The translations under genes and the position numbers were made by a program. The notes below the pieces were generated by a model. That model made no database searches and was not told the DNA's origin. It saw only the letters and a list, made by a program, of their open reading frames with translations. This document shows positions 11,960 to 23,158 of a stretch of DNA of 64,000 bases, piece by piece; the stretch's first letter is position 1, and each line of letters begins with the position of its first letter. The stretch spans positions 62,001 through 126,000 of the forward strand of contig VCCP01000001.1 of assembly GCA_005765155.1 (NCBI GenBank), given 5' to 3'. This stretch comes from Zelopaecilomyces penicillatus (Eukaryota > Ascomycota > Sordariomycetes > Hypocreales > Pseudodiploosporaceae).

Positions 11960-13413
11960 GTTCGTTGTCGCCAAAACGCGATCAGAAAGTGCATGGCATA
12001 AATAGGACATGTACTTTACTTAGCTATCAAGCACTATTTTTCTTATGGACTGTGCATATAGGAGACCTGCGTAGTATGAGAATTATTATTATTTTGATGT
12101 TAGTTTTCAACAATGTCTGTGGAAGTTAGTGTCTACTTTAGTAACGAAGGAAGAGTACCTTCCTACCCTGTTATGGGGCTCTTGATACGTCGGTCTTTCA
12201 TACCTTTACTGGACATGCCAAGCCTAGAATGAATTATGGTGTCGTCGGATAGTTAGCTAATCTGCTTTTGTCTCATTCCGTTGATTGGGTGGCGATGGCT
12301 GCATATGCAGCAAAGTCCCTGTAGCCGTGAATATCCACAGCCCGGGCCGTTCCTATCAGCCTCGGAATCCAGGATTCTGTGACCAAATCATGGTTTACTG
12401 GTCCACGTTAGATATCGGGAACTAGAGGGGTTTCGAAAGGGGCGGCTACTGCCACCCTTGGTCTAATTTTGATGTCTTATTCGTTGTGTAAAGTCGTCCG
12501 CATCTAGTACAGCCTTGCAGGGATAGATGGCAGTGGCGTGTTCCGTGCTATCCGAAAGATCAGCAGCAAGGTGTTGGACATTTGGACTGCATAGCCATAC
12601 GCTAACTATATTCCTCCACGATTCCCGCATACCAATGTTACCCTGCGGAGCCTTTATTCCCTGTCGGTTTATCTCCCGATCGCATCCCCTCGTAGCGAGA
12701 TGGAATCGGGCTTCTTCGGCTGCACCAGGTTCAGTTACATGTCCGAACACCGATCCAGAACAAATACCGAAGGAATGACTGGAGAACATGCTGCGCCAAG
12801 GTGCTCCACCACCTTGCTCAAGTCTCATTCTCTAGACAACCAACCAGTGGTCGTATAAGTTTAGAGGTGGAATTTGAATGACCAAACATCACTGGCCAAC
12901 GTTCCTATCATTGTGTGCCAAGATGCAGCAGCTCGAGTGCGTCCACACGGCTGCTTTGCACCTGACTCGCATAATAAACACTAGAGACGCGGCCAAGGCG
13001 ACACCGTTAACAAATGTATGTACAGTAGTGTTGATGCCAGTGGATGAATTTCAACAACAGGTAACTCTGTTCTCTTTGCCGCTAAAGGTCGAGTGAGAGA
13101 CAGTGTGTATTCTGGGGTGTCGTTGACAATCTCACGGTCCATTACAGCCTATATCGGGACTACTTATGCTAGTGGATGTGATTGGCATGGATTCTCCACC
13201 TCCACAGACGAAATCTGCTTGCACTCTTATATGTGTCTCGCAGCCTGATGAGCTTGTGATTTTCCATTGTCATCCATCGCCCACGTTACATTATGGTTTT
13301 ATAGCTCAGCTTGTCCTTGGCTCCGGGTAGCTCTGTGTTTTTCTATCTACATCAACGCCTTACAATTCACGGTTATCGACCACGAGTCCAAAGCGGTAGA
13401 CCCCCAAGAAGAA
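11960..13413. other. Intergenic, no gene seen
   Basis: About 1.45 kb between the synthase and the second bZIP. A minus-strand frame at 12463-12828 lacks any recognisable domain. It probably contains the promoter of the second bZIP. Confidence 0.45.
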
Positions 13414-14658
13414 ATGGCGTCTATTCCCCTATTCTCAAACTGTATTAGCTCCTGCAACGATGGCTCCTCCACACAATGCGATGATCCGAAGGAAAGAAAA
13501 AGGGTGCAGAATAGACTGGCACAAAGGGCATATCGTAAGTCAATCTCCCACATAGGTTCAATTATGTGTTATCGGAGTTGAAGCAATTACGTTCTAACTT
13601 GAGTAATTTCTCCTTTTAATTGAAGGCCTACGTCTGAAAGAGCGACTGCAAAGAATGCAAGAGAGACTCGACGTTTCAGAGCAGCAGTTATTGGTTCAGA
13701 AATTAGCTCACGAGAGCCTTACGAGCGATTATGACAGCATTACCATCTTTCCTGAGCGCTTGGACGTATCTCATCCCATTGAGATATCTGAAACGAATAT
13801 GAATAGCCTTTCTACATCGATCGATACCGAAGTGATGTCAACACCTGGCATTACCACACACGCAATGAAAGCTCAAACATCCACTTACGAAAATACCGCC
13901 GAGAGTAGCAAAGCTTGTTCAAAGTCATTCCAAAGTCTTAACGTCGCCAGTTCGTGGCATGCTTCTCAAAGGAGTGAACAACGCGATCTGCTTAGTGCCA
14001 ACGCCGAGTGTCTCGCTTTTTTCCCTGCATCACTCACACAGAGCCTGGTGACTCTTCAATCACAGCTAATGAGGCTGCTACGACAAGATACACACCATCA
14101 AGAAATAAACCAAAAGGGGGCTGATTCGTCAGGTCAGAGCTTGAATATCTTGTTTTTTATTTGCACGAAGGCTGATCACGCATATTAGAGATGAGAAGTC
14201 CGATACAGAGAGGGAACTTAACCCAACTTTATGAGATCTTGAGCACGAACCAGGCTCAGAAGCAGAACAATCACCAAGCAGATGATATTACACATGCAGC
14301 TCCGTTAAATGTCCATATGCCAAAAAGGCTGTGTGTATGCAAAGGCAAACCGCAGGGTGCTAGTTACTTGGGCGAATTTCCACGAGACGAAATATCTTTG
14401 GCACTTGAACAAGAGCTAGATTGGTTCAGCAAATCATGTAATCTTGACGGTGATGTATTTCCGTCCCCAGCGGAGGAGAATGGACATTGCAAGCTTTTTA
14501 TGGAAGAGGGTCTCTATGACAGATTCAAGATTCTGGATGCTGAGATTCCAGGTTGCTCCCAGAGCCCAAAGACAAATGTTGGGTGGCAAAACATAGCCCC
14601 AGTATCTGGGGCTAACGGAAGGCCGCAGTCATGTAAGCGGGGATGTGGAATTATTTAA
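13414..14658 (+). CDS. bZIP transcription factor, second of a paralogous pair
   Basis: Three exons (13414-13534, 13626-14132, 14189-14658) give 365 residues. The basic region is KERKRVQNRLAQRAYRLRL, containing the canonical NxxAQxxxR spacing, followed by a leucine-repeat helix (ERLQRMQERLDVSEQQLLVQKL). Intron 1 interrupts the same Arg codon in the same phase as in the 7686 gene, and intron 2 is also phase 1, so the two are paralogues. The C-terminal exons diverge strongly. The start was chosen at the Met 19 codons before the basic region; the longer open frame upstream is not family-like. Likely regulator of the neighbouring terpene genes (inference). Confidence 0.8.
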
Positions 14659-16041
14659 TGGAAGTTATCCCTAGAGTTTGTATGCGACATCAGCAACTGG
14701 GTCAGTAGGCATTAAGTTAAATGAATGGTATTAGTGCGAAATACTAAAAATAAGATGAGTGGGATGTCCGAGAGTTATGCTGGGCATGTCAGCACGCAAG
14801 ACACTTCATCCCACCATCAGTACATTTTACTCGAACTTTAACAAGAGTGTAGACTCAAAATCTGTAGCCACATCTTTAAACATGTTTAGCGGTAGTTCAT
14901 CCCGCTCATCTCCCGCCACCGGGAAGTATCACAGTCCGAGCTCAACACCCCAGCCTAGCAATCCACAGCAATGGCATGTCTAGCAGACTTCCAATTGGTA
15001 GGTAAACAAATGCACTTTTTTTTTTGCCAGGGAGTATTCTAATTTAGTCACTGCATCGACATACTAGTCTCAATAGATTCGGTGGAATTGGCGGTGCTTT
15101 TATCATGGGGTCTACTCAACGGTGTGACAAGTTGTCAAATGCCCACTCATTCACAGATCCCACCTTGAACTTTATTGGGAAGCTAAGAAGTGTCTCCAAT
15201 CAAGGCCAATATCTACAGAAGCGCTTATGGAGGCAAGAAAAGCCTTGACATCAGATGGCCTTACACTCTAACAGGCGGTGGGAGGCAAAGACAAGTAAGA
15301 CAATGCTGCTCCACGAGAGTGACCGATATGGTGTTTAACAATACTATCAATACATCGTCAAGCTCAGCATCTTTATTCAATGGGTGTTACAATAGCTGAA
15401 TCTAGAGATATTTACAAGCGTCCATGACCCTGTAATCCAATGTTACCATAACCCTAAGACGTACCGTCAAATACTCTACTTACACTATAGTTGTATAGAA
15501 ACTTTTTGAAGCTTTTTGACGTGAAAGCTACATCTTGATACGCCATCTGTCGTCGGAGTCTTGAAGTGTGCCTGGATTTATAGTGGGACTTGGTGTGAAA
15601 GGTGGCAATTCATTGTTGTGTTGATCCAGCCCAATACCAGCATTCTCTCAGGCTGGTATCCTCAGCTCTGATTACCTTAATTTCGTGATCCTTGCCCAAC
15701 TCATCCCTCGTTGTCCGCCAAGGCTCCGAAGAAGATGCGAGGAGGGGTGAGTTTCGGCACACCCACAAACAGAAAAGTGATCAGATGGATCCCTTCCAAC
15801 ATAAGATGTATTACAATTAAGACTTTTAAGCTTGTCTCCACCACTAGCGGCCAAAAGCATTGCGCTTATTTCTCACCCCAATTACTCTTAACCTAGGCGC
15901 TTTCTGGTTCAAAGCTTTTCTTCATATTGACATAAAAGGTTGACATTCCTCTGTTTTTCTAAATCAATCCAACATTCCAAATCGCAACATCCATTCCATC
16001 TCCGCTTTGATCAACAACTTGCCTTTCGTCTCTCTTTAAAG
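14659..16041. other. Intergenic, no gene seen
   Basis: About 1.4 kb with an 11-T run near 15017 and no supported frame. The last 140 bp before 16042 are C/A-rich and probably 5' leader of the secreted protein gene. Confidence 0.45.
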
Positions 16042-16518
16042 ATGCAAATCACCACTCTACTCTATGTTCTTGCCTCCACTGGCACTACATTGGCTGCCGC
16101 AGTAAACCCACTTGTTTCTGACGACCATATCGATGCCAATACAAATGTTGCCGCCGAACTTGCTTTCAATGACCTAAGCGAGGGGCCAAATAAGCGCCAA
16201 ACGGAGAACCCAGATGACAAGTTGACTTTCTGCGACAGCAGATGGAATCTGGCTATTACCGAAGACTGCAGGCAACTGGTCAATTCCCTTGTGGGAAATA
16301 GCCAAAGAGTACCAAAGGCGCCGCGTCACATCCAACATAACTCCTGCTACATGAGCTGGTCCCAAGAATGGGAGCAAACTAGAGGCTGGTACCACGGAGG
16401 TGCCAAGGCGATTCTTGACAGGTGTGGCAAAGGAGGGTCCATGTCCGGCCGGAGAGTGAAACTTCATGGCACCCCTGTCACGGTGTGTCTCTCGAACCGC
16501 CCAGGTGGCTGTTCATAG
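16042..16518 (+). CDS. Secreted Cys-rich protein (WD-like/effector-like family)
   Basis: 158 residues. The Met at 16042 begins a clear signal peptide (MQITTLLYVLASTGTTLAAA); a longer in-frame start upstream would bury it. A KR dibasic site (NKRQTENP) near residue 53 suggests Kex2 processing. The mature part has C-x(n)-DC, a CYMSWSQEW segment and the terminal CLSNRPGGCS. The CxSW ... CLSNRxxxC pattern matches a fungal secreted family sometimes named WD-like; assignment is from memory and moderate. Function unknown; probably extracellular. Unspliced. Confidence 0.78.
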   Translation: MQITTLLYVLASTGTTLAAAVNPLVSDDHIDANTNVAAELAFNDLSEGPNKRQTENPDDKLTFCDSRWNLAITEDCRQLVNSLVGNSQRVPKAPRHIQHNSCYMSWSQEWEQTRGWYHGGAKAILDRCGKGGSMSGRRVKLHGTPVTVCLSNRPGGCS

Positions 16519-17776
16519 TATGTACGAATTGGATGAAGATTCAGAGAGTACGTTATCGGTGTTGCGTGGAGGTGGGGGCTCTAGGAATCTATTATTAGTG
16601 TAGTTTATGTGTAGGCAATCATTTGGTTTCCATGTACTCAATAAAGTACGTCTCGTACATATTAAATGCAGAATGCCGCCTTTGAGGCAGACAACTAACA
16701 AGATGATGTTATAGAAGTGACTTTGTGTCCCAATGGTTGTTACGACAGGCCCTGGTGTCTCTACATTCCACCACAGATTAGCCTTGCCCACAGCCTCCCC
16801 AGTCCAACCCATTTGTCTCTTCCATCACTTCCAGAGTGTTGCTACCAAGTTATTGTAAACCCCAAATCGCCGTACTTATGCGCTTCTCAACGTGGCCTGA
16901 TAAAAGCCTTCACCAATCATCGCTAGGGACAAGTTCCAGAAGGGAAGACCCAATCCAAGTGAGCCCATTCAGTGGAATGTTGTATTGTTAAATGGTGGGT
17001 ATACAAATGGTCAGTAGACGCTCAATCAGTATTCAAGCAACTACTGCCACTACTTTGCAGTGAATATTCAGAGCCCAAGTCAACTCTAGTTATGGCAAAT
17101 GCATCATGACACTTCTTCGCCAGATGTGACGAGGGTGAGAGATGGCGCAGTGACAGTTGAGCAGCATCGCCGTACTCCATGAACCTTGATCCCATTAATG
17201 AATCTTTCAGTGTGCTTAAGAGTTTTATTGGGCGGTAGTTATGTATTGTTCTCGTGAAGGCGTTTTCATCTCGTTGTGACTCTGGTGGTTTTCCAGGACT
17301 GAACTCTCGCGTTACAGGCGCGACACCCACAGTGAGCTTTTCCCTTGGCGGCAATGGTTGCAATCCTGGCTGCGGCTCATTATTCTCAGTATTACAACGC
17401 TCTCAGTGTGCTAGGCGAATATAATCCGTATTCTAGATGTGCATAGGTTGCTTATGCGTAAATGTTGCGACCAGACCAGCAACCTCGAGCCTCGGTTGTT
17501 CTATGATCAGGTCCAATGCACAACGATGAGCAGCCATGGAGCTGCGGGGTATGGAGATCGCTGGAAACCCTTGCAGAGTGGTTGGTTCGTGAGAAGTGTT
17601 GGCTGCACATCAATTGAACTCAATGCGCAAAGCAAGTAATAATACCTTGTTACATCATCCTCGTGGTGACGTTTCCTCCCCGCCTCCAGCTTCCATCAGC
17701 ACCGCTCGGTCGTCAATCGTAACATGCGACCGTTTTATTCATTCTAAGCTGCTACTTTCCAATCCGCACGTTACAA
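16519..17776. other. Intergenic, no gene seen
   Basis: About 1.26 kb. Short frames on both strands lack domains, and codon use does not support any of them. Confidence 0.45.
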
Positions 17777-18886
17777 ATGATGCTGCCTCTACACGAGTTT
17801 TCTCTTTTTGCTGGCCTTCCAACGGAGTTGCGACTGCTCATCTGGAGCTTCGTGCCTCATCCGAATCGCGTAATCGGTCTCCTCCCTGTCGCCTCCGCTG
17901 GACCAAATCGATCATATCATCATGACTCTGACGCAGAACATCTACCAGCATATCAGTTCCGCTTAGTTGTTCAGCCTCGAAGGGCTGCTATTTTGCTCCT
18001 CTTCATGCTTGTCGAGAGGCCAGGACAGTATGGCTTTCACGGCTATTTAAACCAGAACGACACCTTGCAAATTTATGCATGTGCTGCCGACAAAAGCAAC
18101 ATTCCTCACTTCATCATTCAGTCCTATGTCCCCTACATAAACTATGAGACAGACATAATTACGATATTTGATGCTTGGAAGGCTCGCGACTTTGCTGGAG
18201 TACCAGGATATTCTCTATTAGCGAATGCTGACGATGGCGGCCATATTGACCCATTTTCCGGTCTTGATCGCGAAAGAATTCAACACATTGGAATATGCGA
18301 GATCCCTTATGGACTTGAAGGGACTATACAGGCCCTAAAATTGCAAGAGTTGTCGGGTTTACAAAGGTTCTCCTTCATCACCCTGGGTCCGGATTCGCTT
18401 CACAACCCAGAAAATCAGCAGTCTAGTGCAAGAAATATTGACAGCCCCCTGCTTGAAATGTCTGTCCTCGATATTCAGAGACTAGACTGTGAACTCAAGC
18501 AAATCGCGACCGAAGCTGTAGTGACACATCCCTTTTGGAACCAATCCAGACTACGCCATGCGAACGCCTTGTCGCCTGCAATACGACCACTGCCCCGGTA
18601 CGCGATGTACACAAGGGCTTTGTTATGGCATGCATGTTTGGGGAACTGGGCCTATGATCTTGACGAGCCTGCAATGGCGGCGGCGCGATGGGATTTTCTT
18701 GACTACGTTTTCGAGGGGGCATACGATTCTGATTGTCCTCTACCCCTTGCTAGCTGTGGGGATAAAGGGCACTCCAGAGATGAAGTCTTGAAGTGGCAGC
18801 CTCGATTCTGTATTGACTATAAGTTTCTGGGCGAAGGCGGTTGGGCAAAATTACTGATGGACATGAATGTTATTCAGGAAGTATAA
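17777..18886 (+). CDS. 2EXR domain protein
   Basis: Single-exon frame of 369 residues. The N-terminus has the F-x-x-F-x-x-L-P-x-E-L-R-x-x-I-W signature of the fungal 2EXR family (EFSLFAGLPTELRLLIWSF, residues about 7-25). The remainder is typical of this large, functionally uncharacterised, lineage-expanded family: a middle YVPYINYETDIITIFDAW segment corresponding to the usual 'n.e.Dtl.l' part, then an alpha-rich C-terminus. No signal peptide or membrane segment. Nearby genes offer no functional hint. Confidence 0.85.
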   Translation: MMLPLHEFSLFAGLPTELRLLIWSFVPHPNRVIGLLPVASAGPNRSYHHDSDAEHLPAYQFRLVVQPRRAAILLLFMLVERPGQYGFHGYLNQNDTLQIYACAADKSNIPHFIIQSYVPYINYETDIITIFDAWKARDFAGVPGYSLLANADDGGHIDPFSGLDRERIQHIGICEIPYGLEGTIQALKLQELSGLQRFSFITLGPDSLHNPENQQSSARNIDSPLLEMSVLDIQRLDCELKQIATEAVVTHPFWNQSRLRHANALSPAIRPLPRYAMYTRALLWHACLGNWAYDLDEPAMAAARWDFLDYVFEGAYDSDCPLPLASCGDKGHSRDEVLKWQPRFCIDYKFLGEGGWAKLLMDMNVIQEV

Positions 18887-19294
18887 CATGCATTCATGGC
18901 AATGTATACACTTTCTGTAGCAGGCGAAACTTGTACATACATGACTAGTAAATTTAAAGCAGACTATATATGTTCTAGGCTAGGTACTCTTTCGCTAGTT
19001 AAGACGATAAGCTTTAGGATAAAGCTTAAGGTCAAGGGGCGAGGCTTAGAAGTTGTAGAGAGCGTGAAGCAGCTTCGGGGTTCGCAAAAAAAAACAATAT
19101 ATAAGCAGTATATAATCAGTATATAATCAGTAAATAAGTAGTCTAAATAGTATACAATAACATGTGCAATCTCTACCCTCATCTCTTTTTTAAGGAGAGA
19201 AGGGCAGTTTATTTACAAACATCGCTCCAAATTCCATATTGATGTACCTTTGTGCTTCTCGCCATATCATTATCTCAAGTAGAGAGACATCGGT
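18887..19294. other. Convergent 3' intergenic region with short AT repeats
   Basis: Separates convergent genes. It has a short inverted pair AAGCTTTA/TAAAGCTT (about 19010-19027), an A run at 19087, and an imperfect tandem AGTATATAATC repeat near 19107-19130. These are plausible 3'-end signals; no gene. Confidence 0.5.
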
Positions 19295-20476
19295 TTAGCT
19301 AGTAAGAACAATGCTGTACTGGCCCTGAGAATCTTCGTTGCTGCTGACAATCAGGCCTGGTTTAGCTCCGCAGATCTTGTTGATGCCCAGACTGTCGCAC
19401 AGATTGTTGCTCTTGGAAGTAGTTGTCACCACAGTGCCCAGCAGAGCTTGGGGCTGGAACTGTACATAGCCAATTTTGCCTTGGGGGATTGACAGACCCT
19501 CAGACGTTGCGGAAGAAGTGGCGATGGAGATACTGCTACTAAAGCCAAAATTGGCCATTCCGTTGGCGCCAGCCTTGCCCGTGTCTCCGATAGTCGCGCC
19601 GAAGCTAATATCCATGGAAATAGTATTAGTGACGGTGACGGATTTGGTGAACGTGACTATGCATGGCCCGCCACTGTTTCGGCAGTCAATCTTGGCCGAC
19701 GTTGATGCCTTGACACCATTTCCCAGACCCTGCACGCAGTCTACACAGTAGGCCTTCAGGGAACCGCTCGATGCAAGAGATTTGCAGGTGTTTGCATCAA
19801 TAAAGCAACTAGATGGGGGGTTGAAGGTTTGGCTTTGGCGCTTCTCAAGTGCACCGGCGGCCAATTCAGCATCCAAGTCTGCTGTCGAGTTGCGATAAAT
19901 CACGGCAACACGGCGGCCAGTAGTGCTCAGTAAGAAGTCACCTTTAGCATCGGTGAAAATCTTATCCAGTGGCTCGCGCTTGTCATGTAGCTCAGTCTCC
20001 GTGACATCGTTGGTGTCGACAGCAGGCTCATCAACTGCACGCTCTTGTACCAACGGCTTTGTGAGCAAGTCTCGCACATGGGAACGCTTCTTCTGGCTCA
20101 TTCCTGGACAGTCTCTTCCAGTTTGGCAAAAGCCCCACCAGATGCGGTTTGAGAGTGATGCATAATCATAACATCCATTCTGCGCATTGACTCCAATGAT
20201 TTGTGCAGCGCAGACCTCGCCGTCTGGAGGTCCTTGTCTGATAACCACAGATTGAGTAGGCTGCATTCCTTGAATCTAGCAAAGGAGTATTAATATCAGG
20301 AAGCGAATTTCATGATGTTTTTGACTACTTACTTCATAACCACCAGAAGGGCTGCGTCCTCCAAATAGGCTATCGTTGTAGATGCATGAGCCGGATCCCA
20401 GAGCACCAGGCTTAACGAGAGTTACAACACCGGCGTTAGAACCGCAGCCATTGGGGTGCCATTTAATGGTAGCCAT
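19295..20476 (-). CDS. Uncharacterised protein with pore-forming-like strand-rich C-terminus
   Basis: Two exons (20333-20476 and 19295-20275; 57 bp intron) give 374 residues. The N-terminal ~100 residues are Cys/Gly-rich (NGCGSN, GSGSCIYND, CQTGRDCPG). A linker carries three KR sites (QKKRSH, HDKREP, LEKRQS). The C-terminal half has alternating Ser/Thr strands (VTFTKSVTVTNTISMDISF, later FGFSSSISIATSS) followed by IPQGKIGYVQFQP, the layout of fungal aerolysin-like/beta-pore proteins. That likeness is by pattern only. No signal peptide is visible at the chosen start, which is odd for a protein with Kex2-type sites. A TATA-like box lies about 120 bp upstream. Function not assigned. Confidence 0.65.
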
Positions 20477-20597
20477 TGTGTTCGTATTTAAAGATAGAAT
20501 TGTAATTGTAAAAGAGTCTTGTAGTGTCTTGAGATAAGAGTGTGTAGATGGAGCTGCGTTGATGTCCAAAAATTATTGAAGTGGTTTGGGACACCTC

Positions 20598-20605
20598 CTT
20601 TTATA
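20598..20605 (-). promoter_or_regulatory. TATA-like box of the 19295-20476 gene
   Basis: TATAAAAG on the minus strand, about 122 bp before the start codon, at a distance seen for several other genes in this window. It also makes the upstream in-frame ATG at 20569 unlikely, as that would be only ~30 bp from the box. Confidence 0.5.
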
Positions 20606-20834
20606 TCTGCTTGGTGAAGCCCTACTTTTTGAGCAGCATGATACTTCATCTTAGTTAATTTTGTCTCATTGTGTCAAAAGTAACCAATATCTTGTTTGTG
20701 AGCCTGTACAGAGAGCACAGGACATGCAGTACGCAACTATAACACCTAACTGTCGGCAACTCCGACAACGCATATAAGCACTAGTCCCCACCACCTCTTT
20801 GGGGTATATCTGGGGAACATTCTGACAGATTTAC

Positions 20835-21780
20835 TACACTATGACGTTGGTGGCCCGTTTTTTACGAGGTAGAACCTTTGCTTTTGCAGAATTGTAATCG
20901 CAGAATCTAATACAGTATTACTTTCTAGCTACGCCGTATCTTCATTGTCCTATAACTCCTTGCCAATGCAGTTAAGGTTGAGGGAAAGCTTCGTGTATAC
21001 CAAACAGCTTTCGTGCATGATGACGTCGATCACCTATGTTTCGATGCAGATCGCTGGCCCTTATGAAGTTGTGGAATAATCTATCATGAACTATAATATT
21101 ATGGCTTCAATCTTCCAACAATGCTCGCTTAAGCACTTATGGTGATCAACTCTTATTTTCTTTCAAGGCCCCATCTACGGATTAAGAGATTACGTTAACA
21201 ATAGAGCAATATCTAAAAGTTTTAGGAAATCATGACGCTGATGACCACGTTTTCATTGCAGATCCTTGGCCTGTGCAGACTCGTGGACCTCATGTGATGG
21301 CTTATACATGATGACTTCAACATTCCGAAAAAGCATCGCCAATGCATGCACGACGATCAACTCTGGTTCTCTTTCAAAACCCTATCTACGGATTTATATA
21401 TTCCGAAAATATTGGGGTACTCGCTAACAGTTTTGGGAAATTATGACGCTGATGACCACGTTGTGTTTTGCTGATCCGTGGCCTGTGCAGACGTGCAGAT
21501 GTGTGAAGAGACGTGCGCGATCATGGTGATAGCCTATCCATTTGGGCCTTGTTGTTTTCCAAACCCTTGTTCGATGCAGTTGCAGTTGCTAGTTCTTACT
21601 CGCTGTCATTGAACTTCCATGAATTCAAAGATTCCAGAAATTCTGGGGTATTCACTAACCATTTGAGGAAATTTTACGCTGGTGGTCACAATTATTTGCA
21701 GATCCCTGGTTTGTGCAGGCTTGTGATCGTCGGATGACAGCGCGAGTAATGTCTTGGCTGCAAAAGTTAGCTCTTACCTG
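20835..21780. repeat. Degenerate ~215 bp tandem repeats (4-5 copies)
   Basis: Units start with related words: tatgacgttggtggcccg (about 20840), atgatgacgtcgatcacc (21017), catgacgctgatgaccacg (21231), tatgacgctgatgaccacg (21442) and ttacgctggtggtcacaa (21672). Each is followed by gcagatc(c)nTGG and later by GATCAACTCT...CTTTCAA...CCATCTACGGATT in two units. Spacing is about 214, 212 and 228 bp. No coding frame crosses the units. Copies are too diverged for recent amplification; it may be an old satellite or a decayed element. Confidence 0.65.
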
Positions 21781-22116
21781 TTTTCCAGAACCTGTCTAAC
21801 AATCCAATCATGCTTTTGATACCCTGGATACTCTCCACAAAAATATAGCCACTCGACAGCCGAAGGCGCTTATCCGAACCATGTGGGATATTCCGAAGTG
21901 GTTCGCCTTCATCTCCATCAGGGATCATGACGCACATAAACCCTCCGTGAATTAAGCGACCCTGCGTGTAATTGAGTCATTTCAAATCATCGCAAAGAGG
22001 ATGGCATTGTGTCACTATGAGAAAATATGGCTCATTCCGCAAGTGTTCCATTGACGTCATTTTACGTGTTGAATCACAGTAGATTGCGAACGCTGTAACT
22101 ATTCGTTTACAAAATC

Positions 22117-22123
22117 TATAAAG
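22117..22123 (+). promoter_or_regulatory. TATA-like box of the KP4-like gene
   Basis: TATAAAG 128 bp before the start codon, followed by an A/C-rich leader. Confidence 0.5.
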
Positions 22124-22244
22124 ATGGCCATCTTGTCTTGTTGTTCAGGTTTTATGTTATTCAATCAACTCAGCACACAATCAAACAACCAAATCATCAC
22201 ATTATCATTCATAATAACATAAACAAACTTTTATTTCATCCATC

Positions 22245-22682
22245 ATGTTGACCAACATTATGTAAGATCAATTCCAGTCTACTCAACACTTTCAACAAAC
22301 TTACCTGCTAATACGGATCAGTACTCGCCTTCTTGTTGTTTTACCCATGGTGTCCCTTGTGGCGTCACTGGGAATCAACTGCCGAGGCAGCACAAACTGT
22401 GGTTTGACAGCAAAGTGTCAATTGACTGATTTGATCCTGGCGGCGAACGATCTAAGCCCTACTCAGATGTTTGCTCCAGGTGAACACATCGCATGCTGCG
22501 GCAGCCCTGGTGCTCATATTTGTGCATTTGTTCAGAGCACATCTGAGAGCATTTCTGCTGAGCAGGCTATAGCTTATATGCAAGCTCTTCGAGCCCACAA
22601 CTGCAAGCAATGCGGCAGCATGCCCTTCAAGGACAACAATGTGGCTTATGGCCAGCTGACTGTCAACTGGGTCTCTAATTGA
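22245..22682 (+). CDS. KP4-like killer-toxin family secreted protein
   Basis: Two exons (22245-22261 and 22322-22682, 60 bp intron) give 125 residues. The first exon and start of the second encode a signal peptide (MLTNIITRLLVVLPMVSLVA). The mature part begins with LGINCRGSTNC, the typical KP4 opening, and has eight cysteines including a CC pair (HIACCGSPG) and a closing HNCKQCGS. Viral KP4 acts as a calcium-channel-directed antifungal protein, and fungal homologues are widespread; activity of this copy is unknown. The frame is intact. It sits beside a repeat-rich, RIP-affected region. Confidence 0.85.
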
Positions 22683-23090
22683 TCAAATTCATGGCTGACT
22701 GTCAATTTTTGACAATTCTGTACGTTGCTTCAGCTCTCAACGGAGTGTTTCGGTTGGCGTAAACAGGGTTATTCTTCTTTCAATGCTAACTAATCAGCGA
22801 AGTAGACATTATTTGCCTACCCTATAGAAGAGAGGCTTGGTGAGCTGGTTGTGTATTGGATTGTTGGTTGCACAGGGTACCTACCTATTCTACGACGCTG
22901 TAGGGCAATTAAATTGCTCGTGATAATGGAAGACTGGAAAAATGGTATATTTGAGGGTCTTAAAGATTTGTTATTATATTATGATGTACGTTTAGGCAGT
23001 AAATATTATACACGTTTATACAGTGTTTATTATTCCAAGTAAGTTATATGCAAATAAAGTCGCATACAGAAATTCAGACAGCAGTAAAGT

Positions 23091-23158
23091 TATCAGGTTG
23101 AATTTATACTATAATAATAGTTAATCAATTAATTAAATACAATATTATCAATTTTTAA
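23091..23158 (+). repeat. LTR-like direct repeat, left copy
   Basis: 68 bp closely matching 23409-23476. Where the copies differ, this one mostly has T for C or A for G (for example ttaatcaattaatt against ttaatcaatcaatc), as expected from RIP acting harder on this copy. Confidence 0.6.

Noticed and set aside
12463..12828. 121-codon minus-strand frame
   Set aside because: No domain, no promoter or splice support; composition like noncoding DNA.
664..14658. Assignment as a trichothecene cluster
   Set aside because: The acyltransferase remnant and P450 are compatible with many terpenoids, and the synthase motifs do not identify it as a trichodiene synthase.
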